Of a DNA stretch of 64,000 nucleotides, positions 30,601 through 39,848 are shown piece by piece. A model generated the notes under the pieces. It made no database searches, was not told the DNA's origin, and saw only the letters and a list, made by a program, of their open reading frames with translations. How positions within the stretch are numbered: position 1 is the first letter of the stretch; the number at the start of each line of letters is the position of its first letter. This stretch comes from Psoroptes ovis (Eukaryota > Arthropoda > Arachnida > Sarcoptiformes > Psoroptidae), in contig PQWQ01000001.1 in assembly GCA_002943765.1 (NCBI GenBank), forward strand, positions 2,577,501 through 2,641,500, given 5' to 3'. A program made the translations under genes and the position numbers.

Positions 30601-33600
30601 AATTTCATCAAAATTTCCAGTAATTCCAGTATTTTTGAATTGATAATTTTACCAATGAAACATGTTAATGGAAACAAAAATAATTATCAGGTTGGCAACT
30701 TAGTGATTGTGTATTTTTATCAGCTTAGTAATGGCGTGTACAAAAGCCGCAATTACTTAAGTTGTCAACCCCTTAATATTCGTAAGTGTATTGAAATCTT
30801 TTCAATATTTGTTTCATTTCATCATTCATTCATTCATTTCATTTCGTTAGGACCCAGTGTCATTGCACCAGGCTGACTGGTATGGGTCATTTAGTGTGAA
30901 TGTGTATATCTGTGTATCAGGATAATGTAATTGGTTCATTTGACTGTGTGTTTCTGCAAAAACAAACAAGAATCGACTGCCAATTCTACAGTATTTTACT
31001 GCATATATCTCGATGTATTTTTCTATCGGCGTGTTTTAGTTGTACGTAAAGTTGTTGTTCGCAATACATTAACTTCGACGATTCACAACTCACAAAACTG
31101 AATTCACTTTAAATGAATAAAAGAAATTGGATAGAAAATTGAAACGAAAATAAACTAAAAACAAAAAAATGAAAATGAAAATATTTGTGAAATGTGATTT
31201 GAATTGAAAATTAGACATGTTATTGCTATTATTATCATAATATTTTTGAGAAGAAAACAATAATAACACTGATAATAATAATAAATATTTTTTCAACAAT
31301 TCTCATTCAACCATGATATGATATAATAATAATAATAATTTACAAATAATTCACATTCAAAGTGATATATTTATAGTTTTTTTTTCAATTTTTACATTTT
31401 GCTTTGTAATTTTGGTAATGCTCTGTGATATTTCGGTATTATTGGTTGTAATTTGTTTTATTATTATTATTATTTTTTTTTGAATTAATTTGTTTCACCC
31501 GAAAAAATTCCTTAAATACAGGCATTTGTATTCCAAGGCAAGGCAGGCCTATTCCACCTATATTCCCGAGCTTAATCCGATTCTGAAATTTCAATTGAAA
31601 CAAATTTTTATGTGAAAAGGGTCCATGATGGTGGTATATGGGATCATGTATAGCCATCATGAATCATTGATCATCACCCTATGTAATGATAATGATATTA
31701 GGTCTTTTGTGTGGGTATTTTAATCAATCAATCAACAAACAGCAGAAAAAACAATTTATCGTTTCAAAAAATGAACCCGAGAAAATGAAATTTTCATTTA
31801 ACTAATTACGATTTGTTTTTCGGTGTGTGTAAATTTTTGATCCTGTCATTCATGAATTATGATTGTTTCGATTAATATTTTTCTTCTCTTTTCCACCGGT
31901 TGTGTTCTATGCTACGGATTATCAGCCGGCAAACACCGGCTTCTAAACAAGTTCGGCAAATCTCGCCGTTTAAAATCTTGCGCCTATGCATGTCGGCGAA
32001 ATAAAAAAAGGGTTAAACCCTGTGAGCAAAACATGCTGACTTAACCCTTAAAACTCGAGCGGTGAGCATAGCTCACCATAAGATGCGATGCAGCAACTCG
32101 ATAGGCGCCTCTCAGTCACCATTTTAACATGAGTGTGAAAAATTGTCGAGCTGCTGGCTCGCTTGCGCTGTAAATGCCTCGAGTTCTAAGGGTTAAATTA
32201 GAAAATGAATAATTATGAATAATCATGGATGAGTAAAGCACACGCATACACAAATTCAATGACACTTCATGATATTTGATTTCTTGGACTTGAGACTCCT
32301 TAACCCTTTATTTTTCTCAGATTCAGTAGGAATCATCCTAATTCAAGCAGCAACAATAACAAAATACTTTCAAGATTATTCCTTTTATTATTATTGATTA
32401 AGGTTACTTTCGAGGTATTATTTTGATTAATTTCATTATTATTATTCATCAACGGTGTATTTGACGTAGGCGCCATCATTATTGCTATCGCTGCTGCTGG
32501 CGATTGTGTCGTTATTAATGTTAAATTGATTATTGTCAACAAATCATCATTGAAATTTTTATTCATATTACTTGTATTATTGCTATTTGGATTACAATTC
32601 ATCACAGAAGCTAAATTATCTTTGAAAACAACAAAATTAATATTATCATTAACATTACCAATCAATAGATCACGATGTTTGATTCGATTTTTATTATCGA
32701 TAGTTGTTGTTGTTGTAAAACTTCCAGGCGATGATGATGATGTCGATGATGATGATGCAGTTGAATTTGGTGATGATGAATTATTATTATTAAAATGATT
32801 CGCTTGATTTGTATGATGATTATTTATTAACAATGGTAATGATTGTGGCAGCGTTGTTGATGGCGGTGGTGGTGTTGAAGGTGATTTTGATGATGCTGAT
32901 GGCGATGAATGATGTTGATGATGATTTATTATTGTTGGTGATAATGATTTCGATGATGATAATGTTGTTGTTGATGATGGTAGTGTTGCAGTTGTTGATG
33001 CTGTCATTGATGTAGCTGATTGTTGTAAAGATTTCGCTGATAATGAAGATGTGTTATTGTTATTGTTGTTTGATGCAGCAGCTGCAAATGCTGCACCAAG
33101 TAATGCTGTCGATGGTGATTGTAAACCTAATGCATTAGCGACTGCTGCAGCCGCTGCTGCATTTTGATGATGATGATGTGATGCTGCTGCTAATGTTGGA
33201 TTCATCATTAATAAATTAGCAAATTGATTAAAATTTGCATTCAACAACGAATCAAATGAATATGCAGCCATCGATGCCAATGTTGATTGAAATGAGCTAG
33301 GATCATTTGGAAATAATGCTTGATTTGTTGGATGATTGACAGCCATTGCTGCTGCGGCTGCTGCTACCGCTGACGCAGATGATTGTTGTTGTTGCTGTTG
33401 TGCCATAAAACTTGGCATACTATATGGTGCTATTGGTGATGCAAAATGTGCAAATGGTCCTGGTATTGGACGGCCACCTAAACGTGCTAATTGATTAATT
33501 GCTGGTGAATTAGTAGCCGTTGCTGCTGCTGATGTTATTCCACCAAATACATTGCTCGATGGTGGTGATGATGATGATGATGATGAAGGTGATGATGATG

Positions 33601-33658
33601 ATTGTGTTGGTGGTATCGGTGGTGGTGGTGGTGGTAATAGTGGATTTGTTCCTTCCAT
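1..33658 (-). CDS. unc-4: Unc-4/UNCX homeobox transcription factor (3' end beyond window)
   Basis: Paired-class homeodomain protein of the Unc-4/UNCX family, a nuclear DNA-binding repressor that in other animals specifies motor neuron and axial identity. Proposed coding exons on the minus strand are 33658..32659 (or ..32368), 23783..23071, 784..730 and 619..<1. The homeodomain begins RRRTRTNFNGWQLEELEKAF, continues through SHYPDVFMREALAMRLDLVE, and is completed in exon 3 by VWFQNRRAKWRK. It is followed directly by the UNCX-type tail GPGRPAHNAHPQSCSGEP. These blocks match the family very closely. Exons 2, 3 and 4 join in phase with good GT-AG sites (gtaagt, gtaagg). Exon 1 is assigned from strand, phase and an eh1-like motif (AYSFDSLL). 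The last visible residues, TNPFS, may start the C-terminal FS-x-ESLL motif found in UNCX. Very long introns (about 9 and 22 kb) contrast with the compact genes to the right. Confidence 0.9.
730..784 (-). CDS. unc-4: unc-4 exon 3, 55-nt exon with the recognition helix
   Basis: Short exon encoding VWFQNRRAKWRKRENTKK, the third homeodomain helix including Gln50 and Asn51. It is preceded by the acceptor aataacacag and followed by the donor gtaagg (724-729). The split at Q|VWFQN is the classic intron position of many paired-class homeoboxes. The next intron is only about 110 bp (620-729). Confidence 0.95.
1519..1538. repeat. Poly-T run
   Basis: 20 uninterrupted T; no retrotransposon body was identified next to it. 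Confidence 0.9.
7107..7931 (-). mobile_element. Non-LTR retrotransposon ORF1 (gag-like) fragment
   Basis: The open frame starts at ATG 7931 (MSNFDKNIQLGHEWAKFLEK) and runs about 265 codons. It is Lys-rich, with a hydrophilic middle, then a region resembling the RRM-like/gag segment of arthropod non-LTR ORF1 proteins (KKVIIKCEEKKDCLHLREQL; GIELDIDDEQIVNYIL). It ends in the opening of a CCHC zinc knuckle (CFQCLRF), where it dissolves into (AAT)n at about 7110-7140. So it is truncated inside the first knuckle. The frame is intact, which implies a fairly young insertion, but there is no ORF2 on this side. It is AT-poorer than the surrounding intron. Family-level assignment is by pattern only. Confidence 0.6.
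7974..8870 (+). mobile_element. Non-LTR retrotransposon ORF2 3' fragment with RNase H domain
   Basis: Open frame 7974..8786 encodes the linker after reverse transcriptase (SLIIANLIPVDLVIK), then a complete-looking RNase H domain. The acidic residues are visible in order: IFTDGSRS, AELLAIRNAL, IITDSMSAIWAL and HCGNFGNDLADKFAK. It continues into the LTRLLTGHG motif typical of I/R1/Jockey-group elements. The frame stops at 8784-8786. Shifting frame just downstream gives CHPCDHGTR, which resembles the terminal Cys-rich motif of these elements, so a frameshift is possible. The fragment ends in (TCA)n at about 8844-8869. Endonuclease and reverse transcriptase are absent. It abuts the oppositely oriented ORF1 piece. 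Confidence 0.85.
8844..8869 (+). repeat. (TCA)n tail of the retrotransposon fragment
   Basis: Trinucleotide array directly after the ORF2 fragment, possibly the element's 3' tail; a similar (AAT)n array closes the other fragment. Confidence 0.6.
15078..15098 (+). repeat. (GT)n microsatellite
   Basis: About 10 uninterrupted GT units in unc-4 intron 2. Confidence 0.9.
16690..16707 (+). repeat. Poly-A run
   Basis: 18 A residues in unc-4 intron 2. Confidence 0.85.
23071..23783 (-). CDS. unc-4: unc-4 exon 2, first three-quarters of the homeodomain
   Basis: The acceptor ...caattacag precedes GTAGC; the frame is then open through an Asn-rich stretch, an acidic/Ser-rich stretch and the start of the homeodomain. 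The exon ends ...ESRVQ at a perfect donor, gtaagt (23065-23070). Opening phase 2/3 and closing phase 0 fit exons 1 and 3. The internal ATG at 23658 is not needed as a start, because the frame continues upstream to the acceptor; it could serve a shorter isoform. Confidence 0.9.
26028..26050 (+). repeat. (AC)n microsatellite
   Basis: Uninterrupted alternating A/C in unc-4 intron 1. Confidence 0.9.
26275..26290 (+). repeat. Poly-A run
   Basis: 16 A residues in unc-4 intron 1. Confidence 0.8.
26843..26912. mobile_element. 70-bp hairpin MITE, copy 1 (TTGTCCAaAAAGTTT ends)
   Basis: The left end TTGTCCAAAAAGTTT and the reverse complement of the right end (TTGTCCAGAAAGTTT) match over 15 bp with one mismatch. 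Size and termini match the two elements at 38477-38547 and 39778-39848. Tc1/mariner-type affiliation is inferred from the terminal sequence only. Confidence 0.6.
30687..30773. mobile_element. 87-bp mariner-type MITE with TA flanks
   Basis: The left end reads TCAGGTTGGCAACTTAGTGATTG. The reverse complement of the right end reads AGGGGTTGACAACTTAAGTAATTGCGG. These imperfect terminal inverted repeats have the GGTTGG...AGTAATTGCGG pattern of mariner elements and of their ~80-bp MITEs such as MADE1. TA dinucleotides flank it at 30685-30686 and 30774-30775. The interior also carries the AATGGC...AAAAGCCGC pattern seen in such short mariner MITEs. It has no coding capacity and sits in unc-4 intron 1. 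Confidence 0.7.
31859..32044 (+). pseudogene. Possible decayed transposase C-terminus, Cys/Arg-rich
   Basis: A 61-codon open stretch, clearly less AT-rich than its surroundings. After a hydrophobic start it reads GKSRRLKSCAYACRRNKKRV, followed by one more Cys, recalling the Cys-rich C-terminal domain of piggyBac transposases (H...RRC..C...K+...C). It ends next to a TTAA-flanked piggyBac-like MITE, and GGGTTAAACCC occurs at 32010-32020. The cysteine spacing is imperfect and I could not confirm homology. It could equally be a chance open frame in an unrelated insert. Confidence 0.25.
32045..32192. mobile_element. 148-bp piggyBac-like MITE with TTAA target duplications
   Basis: TTAA at 32041-32044 and 32193-32196 flank a body starting CCCTTAAAACTCGAG and ending CTCGAGTTCTAAGGG. 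The 15-bp terminal inverted repeats differ at one base. TTAA duplication plus a terminal CCC is the piggyBac hallmark. Just inside the left end is a perfect hairpin, GGTGAGC-ATA-GCTCACC (32061-32077). The interior is less AT-rich than the intron. It cannot code for a transposase, so it would depend on an autonomous element elsewhere. Confidence 0.8.
32368..33658 (-). CDS. unc-4: unc-4 exon 1, low-complexity N-terminal region
   Basis: Long open exon starting MEGTNPLLPPPPPPIPP, with runs of Ser, Gln, Ala, His, Asn and Thr. The segment YSFDSLL (about residues 133-139) resembles the eh1-like Groucho-binding motif near the N-terminus of UNCX proteins. Two donor sites give the phase 1 needed to join exon 2: ATTG|GTAATG ending at 32659, and GAAA|GTATTT ending at 32368. 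I cannot choose between them, so the last 97 codons are uncertain. No other gene is recognisable in this exon. Assignment to unc-4 rests on strand, phase and the motif, not on a conserved domain. Confidence 0.6.
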
Positions 33659-34998
33659 TTCTAATCATGAAATTTTTTTTCATTTACACTAAATTCATTT
33701 GTTTATTTACCATTTTTTTCAATGAATCGTTCACGCAAAATGATTTCAAATTTTTAATTGAAATTTAATATAATTTTCAATTGTCACATTTAAAATTAAT
33801 TGAATAATTAAAATTTAAAAACAAATTTTCCAATTTTCAAATTTTGAATTTCAAATTACAAATTTACATATTTGTTTTCTTCAAATTGATTAAATTGATA
33901 ATAAGTAATTATAAGTAATTCGTATGCCAACACACACCAACACATTCGCATACACACAGGCACACATCACATTTAATCATTTCAATATTTTTGAAAATAA
34001 TAATAATTTCATTTCAATTATCTTTTAATCGTTTCAATTCATAGACACATTTCGATCGTAGACACATTGAATTCAATCATCAAATACACAACAAATATAT
34101 GCAAAAATACATACGAACATTACACAGCACAAGCACTGAAAATCATTGCTGAAATAGTCTAATGTGTGAATATTATCTGCCAACCATTTATTGAATATTG
34201 TATATATTTTGCAATCAAATGAAATGAAATAGAAAAAGAAAAATAATTCATTTGAAAAATTCAAATGAATTCATATTGAATTGAATTTGGTCGAAAAAAA
34301 TATATTTCTCTCTCTCTTCTCTCTTCAATTTTCTATTTTTCTCGATCATTTCTATCTCATACACTCGCTTCTCTGCTTGATGATGATTCAAAAAGTGTTT
34401 GTATAAGTTCGTGTATAAATGTATGAAGTAAAGTCTATGAATTGTGTGTGAATGAATGCATAGCTCATCATATACACAGCTAAGAGCGTTTACACTTTTG
34501 AGATCAAAATTGAATTTTCAATTCGGATTTTTTTTATTTTGATTTTTTCCGAATCAAAAACAAGGCATGGGACCGCCTACTTTTTTTTTATTTTTTGGCC
34601 AATTCTCATATGATTTTTCTTATTTATTTCAATTTCTTCTTTCATCTTGCTTTCTTCTTGCTTTCCACTAGTCACAAGAGTGTATATGAACAAATTTGTT
34701 TGTCTGCATCTGCTTCAATATTTTTCGGATGAAATACTTGAAATATACAAACACATTGGACAATATATACACGTTAAAAGATCTCACAAAACGATTCTAG
34801 TCGATTGAATCAAGATATATATTCAATGAATGAATGAATGAATGGATGAATCTCTTAACTTGGTTGTTTTCAATTTTCTGATTTTTTTTTATTCATTTGA
34901 TTTATTTGAAATCAATTGAATTGAATAATAAAAAAAAAAATCTAAAAATTGAAATATAAAAATTTGATTCAATTTTACGCACGCCTACTTTTGATTTC

Positions 34999-35022
34999 GG
35001 GGTAGTAACGGTACCGCCCCGT
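34999..35022. repeat. GC-rich hairpin in AT-rich DNA
   Basis: The 24-base segment starts CGGGG and ends CCCCG, so its 5-bp ends pair, and contains the palindrome CGGTACCG. It is followed by a T run. The function is unknown; it could be the remnant of a small transposon end. Confidence 0.35.
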
Positions 35023-36942
35023 TTTTTTTTGCTGGTGCTGTTGGCATTCTTTGATAATAATGATGAGGATGCTTATGATGATGATGCTAAGCGAGAAAAC
35101 AGATGAAAAAATCAATTCAATTGTTTTGGATTTTTACAATTCAATTGTTTAGAATGTTGCTTTTCCTGCTTTCCTCCTTTGATTCCCCCCCACCAATATC
35201 AAACACTGCTGCCACCTTAAGAGCCGTAATTCTTTTATTTATTTGTTTTTTTTCTGGGCTCCAAGCTTTCTTCGATACACATTTGATCCGTAGAATTGGA
35301 ATTAAAACAAAACGAGCAATTATCAAATTGAAAATCTGAAAAATCATCTTCCAAGTAAATGAAATAGAATAGATTTTGAGAGAAAAGCCCCCAAGGTTCA
35401 CCAAAAAAAAGTGTTTCGATTAATAATTTTTTTTAATCAAATGTCAAGAGAATTTTTATTGAACGAAAGAGGAGAAAAAAATTGAATTAATAAATCGCCT
35501 CTGGGCAATTTAGAAATTATTGTCACACAAATGAGCCATAAGAATTCAATAATTATTGTTGTTTTTTGTCTAAAATTGAATCCAATCGATTTAAATGACC
35601 AAAGGGCCTTTCGAATATTGATTCTGTATAAGTATTGAATTTTTTTTTTGTAAGATATTTGAGGCGATGACCTCAGACTTTGGGCCAAGTGATTCTAAGC
35701 AAATTATTTCGATTCATTGAAATACCATTTAAATACATCTTAAATTAACTCTTTGAACACAGACACACACACACACTGACGACATCTGACTAAAATGTAC
35801 TAAATTCATAAATGTTACGCATATATTCATGACTTTATTATTATTATTATTATTTACATAATAATAAAGCACTGAGATTCAAAATTCTAAATCATTTTTA
35901 ATTATGCCGCCAATGTAAATGCAATGAAATGCAAAGATTTTGTTTTCAGTTGAATCACTTTTGAAGATTTAACACTTTTGCAAATGATAATCGCACACGA
36001 AGTTAGTTATTCATCATTTTTGTTGTTGTTTAATGCTGCAGTTGTTGTTAATATATTCATATCTGTAAACATTTGCTTCGATATTCTCAAAGATATTCAA
36101 AGAAAAAAATGGAGAAGATGGAGAAAGACTCATTAATTTATGAATGGCGGCATTTTATTTGGGATATATTTCATATTTTTCTGGCCATTTTTTGTTGATT
36201 TAAATGAAATATTTCATGCAAAAATCAATGATGATGCCATTGAATGATATGATATGATATTAAAATGAAACAAAACATATTTGTAATTAAATGATATTTT
36301 TGATGATTTGTAGGATTTAAATGATGCTATAACCATTTATTTTGCGCTTTTTAATTTGATGAAAAACCAATTCATTTGAGTTCAACTCAAAATATGACCA
36401 AATTCAATGTGAAATTGAAAGATTCAAGGGTCAAACAACAAACAATGATTAGATTCACATATAATAGACTCGAATCATAAATCTCAAGATGCTTTCAACT
36501 TTGATAAATTCTAAGATAAACTTTGACCGTAGAAAAGAAGAATAAATAAAAGGGAAATTACATTTTTTTTGAATTATTTTCGTGTCGGAGTCTGTGTATT
36601 TGTGCGTGCATTTGATATTCTTTATAAACTCGATGAAAACATTTGTTTCTTACAAAACATTTGACCAAATTGCAATTACATTCAGTCAAACAATGATAAA
36701 CAAATGATTAGTCGAAAATGATTCAAAATTTTTCATTTTTTCATTATAATCTTTGTTTTTTCGGCTGCTGTTTACAATGATTCAATCTAAATGTGTAATG
36801 ATTCAATGAGCACAAATGATCACAAATGAGCATGTTCATCGGGGCCAATCATCAGTCTGTGATCATCGAATTGAAATTGATTGATTTATTTCCTGTATTT
36901 TTGTTTGTACGATTTGTTTGTATTATTATTTGTTTAAGTTTC

Positions 36943-36965
36943 AAAAAAAAAAAAAAAAAAAAAAA
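36943..36965 (+). repeat. Poly-A run, 23 bases
   Basis: Longest A run noticed in the window; no retroelement sequence was recognised upstream of it. Confidence 0.9.
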
Positions 36966-37184
36966 TAGATTGAATTTTGATAAAACATTGAAATAATACA
37001 ATTCAAATTCATGTAATGAGTGTGTGTGTCAATTTAATTGATGTGTTGTAATCAATACATTTTTCTTTGTATTTTGATTTGTTGATTTGATAATTTTTGA
37101 ATTATTTTCATTATTTTAAGTTGATTTTTTTCATACACCAAAAGATGTATATTTGTTAATGGATATCATACAATATACATGGCG

Positions 37185-37213
37185 ACACGTGTTATGTTTG
37201 CAGTAACACGTGT
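37185..37213. promoter_or_regulatory. Paired E-box inverted repeat (ACACGTGTTA / TAACACGTGT)
   Basis: A perfect 10-bp inverted repeat with a 9-base spacer; each arm contains the palindromic CACGTG E-box bound by bHLH-zip factors. It lies about 3.5 kb upstream of the unc-4 start codon. Regulatory function is inference; it could also be a cruciform-forming repeat with no role. Confidence 0.35.
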
Positions 37214-37894
37214 TTTACTTTTCTTGTTATTCAATCAAAAGAAATAGGCGTGTGCACATCTCCGTGATTTTGATTTGTTGATTGATTTTACATATTTTTT
37301 TTTTTGTTTGTTTTCTTTGAAAAAAAGAAGAACATATTATTTATTGTAACATAATACACGTATCAAGCATCGTACATAGACAGGCACATGGTCAAACATT
37401 TTGACATTTTTGGCCTTCGACAACAGCAACAAAAACCTTTTGATCATTTTTCTTTCATTGATCAACTGATTCAGTGGAATCAGTGTGTGTGAATTGATTC
37501 AATGAAACATTATTTTCGTGAGAAAATCATGTGTATCGAATGTTATATAAGAAATGAAACAACAGCAGAGTAATTGTAATTAATTTAATGAAAATTTAAC
37601 ATAATAATAAAAATGATGATAAATTAAGTTTAAAAAATACAAATGTTTTGATTGAAACAATACAAACGAAATTAATTGATTGTCATTTGTCATTTTGTTT
37701 TGATTTTAATTTTGTTTTATTTTGAAAATTTTCTTTGAGAAAATATACATAAAACAATAAACAAATGAATATTTTGGCTGATGTTTGCACATGAATAGTG
37801 AATCGGGAAAAATATGCCTAATTTCATAGATCTGTAAGTGCACATTCACTCACATTTGCACACTTGCACCTTTGTCATCAAAGTCAAATGTGTT

Positions 37895-38027
37895 TAAGGT
37901 TTTTGAAGGTTTTATGAGGGTTAACTAAAGGTTGTCTAAGCTTTTTTCAAAGGTTTTACAAGGTTTTTTTCATGAGGTTTCCAAAGGTTTTACAAGGTTT
38001 TTTCAAAGGTTTTATAAAGTTTTACAA
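37895..38027 (+). repeat. Degenerate AAGGTTTT minisatellite
   Basis: An imperfect array built on AAAGGTTTTACAAGGTTTTTT-like units; the longest unit appears nearly identically at about 37948-37970 and 37982-38004, with shorter variants on both sides. No coding signal is present. Confidence 0.6.
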
Positions 38028-38476
38028 GTGAATTTGTTTAAGATTTAGATTTGTTTATTATTATTTGTGTGATTTGAAATTTGCATAAAAATTCAATTAT
38101 TACAAAATGTTTATGTATGTGCATGCGTATGCCTAAAACAAAAAAACACCAAAGTCATTATAATTATGATTATGATGATGATTATCATGATGACTTGATG
38201 ATGTAAGCTTGTTTATTTGTATTGACAAAAATACATAGTAAATAGTCATTTATATGAGCAGTAAATGAACAAATGGACAATTGAAAAAATTCCTATAGGA
38301 AAAACAATGATTGTTTATGATTTAAAATATTATTTAAAAACATGTAAAAGATGTTTCAATTTTTAGGAGAAGAAATAATAAATACACCTTGCTTTAAATT
38401 TATTTAGGTGAATTTAAATAAAAATTATCACCGGTTGTATTATGTTTGAAGGTTTTTAAGATTCTGGTATTCGAGA

Positions 38477-38547
38477 CTGTCCGAAAAATTGGCGCCGATT
38501 TGACCATGGAGCTTAATGGATTTGATCGTCAAGAATTTTTCGGAGAG
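38477..38547. mobile_element. 71-bp hairpin MITE, copy 2
   Basis: Starts CTGTCCGAAAAATTGG and ends with the inverted repeat GAATTTTTCGGAGAG. It has the same length (71 bp) as copy 3 and recognisable internal similarity. No clear target duplication is visible. Confidence 0.6.
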
Positions 38548-39777
38548 CTAAAATATCCTCTGCATGAATTTAATACAAAAAATATTCAAATTTTTTTTCT
38601 CTTGTTTTCAGCAAAATAATTATACCTAATACGAGAATACTCCTTAAAAATAGTAATAATGATAATAATAATAATTTTAGTTATAATAATTTTCACCGAA
38701 AATGACATTCAGAAATTTTCGGTAGAATGAAACTTGAAATACCCCTCTTATGTTAACAATGAAACAATTTATAATTTTGAAAAAAATACAGATGTTCTTT
38801 GACCAACGAGAAGAGAAATTGTCAAATGGTGGAAAATTTTATTGATTATTTTTCAGCTAAGAATAATGATAATCACATGTTGTTTGGCAGTTTTTTTTTG
38901 GTAAATAAATAATACGATAATCGTATAGGCGGTCAAATTATTGTTTTTAGGACAAAATGATTTATTTATTCATCATTTTTGCATTTTATTTATAATCAGT
39001 GGTTTCAAGTGTGTTTGTTAAATCTTTATGTAAGTCTTCATGTAATAAATACTTTGAATATTACAAAGAATATAAATTATTTCAAAATATTAATGATCCA
39101 TTACATCAATTTGAATTCATTTATTTATTTATTTATTGAATGCACAATGAATAATTGTGAATATTTGTATTCAAATGCATAAAATTAATTAAAATAAAAC
39201 AAATAAATAAACAACATTTTCACTGTAATACAGTGTAACACTGGGAAATTTTAAAATGTATTCATATCCGTAAAATGTATTTATTTTATGCAAAGTTCAT
39301 ATTAAGCACAAAGTGGAATGAACCATTGAAAAAAAATTTAAAAGAATCATTGATTAATATATTCATAGACACGATGTTCATTATATGAATATGTAATGAT
39401 TTGATATGGAACATTTTTCATATTTTTCTTTGATTTAAATGACCTTTGTTTTGACTTATTTTTACGCTGAAAGAGCTAAATGTCCAACCGTTGTTTCAAA
39501 CATTAGCAATTAATACAAATCAAAACAAAGCAATGAAATTAGTCTTCTAAATGACCAGTAAAAGTTTCATTTAGAAAGAGTAGCAAAAAATTTTCAAAAC
39601 TCAAATTTATCGAAAGCTCGAAATGCATCATTTTCAATTGAAAATTTTGATTTTTGATTTTGAAGTATTTTTGATTGAAATATTTTAAAATATACTCATA
39701 TCGACCAGAGGTGATAAATAATAATAAATTAAGCGTAAAAATTTTTGTTACAATTTGAAAATCTTTGAATTATTGAA

Positions 39778-39848
39778 TTGTCCGAAAAGTTGGTCCCATA
39801 GAATCAATGAAAAGTCAGTTGAATGATCGACATGAACTTTTCGGACAG
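39778..39848. mobile_element. 71-bp hairpin MITE, copy 3
   Basis: Starts TTGTCCGAAAAGTT and ends AACTTTTCGGACAG; the inverted repeats match over 13 of 14 bases. TGAA occurs immediately on both sides and may be a target duplication or chance. Confidence 0.65.

Larger units (their letters stand above)
23784..32367 (-). other. unc-4 intron 1, about 8.6 kb
   Basis: Non-coding AT-rich DNA with a (CA)n run (26028-26050), poly-A (26275-26290) and three miniature inverted-repeat elements described separately (26843-26912, 30687-30773, 32045-32192). A less AT-rich patch at about 31860-32040 may be a decayed transposase end. If the longer exon 1 is wrong, the intron starts at 32658. Confidence 0.6.

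Noticed and set aside
32526..33015. Plus-strand Val/Leu/Asp-rich open frames
   Set aside because: Antisense shadow of the low-complexity unc-4 exon 1.
36943..36965. 23-base poly-A run as a retrotransposon or processed pseudogene tail
   Set aside because: No coding remnant or target duplication was visible upstream; probably a simple homopolymer.
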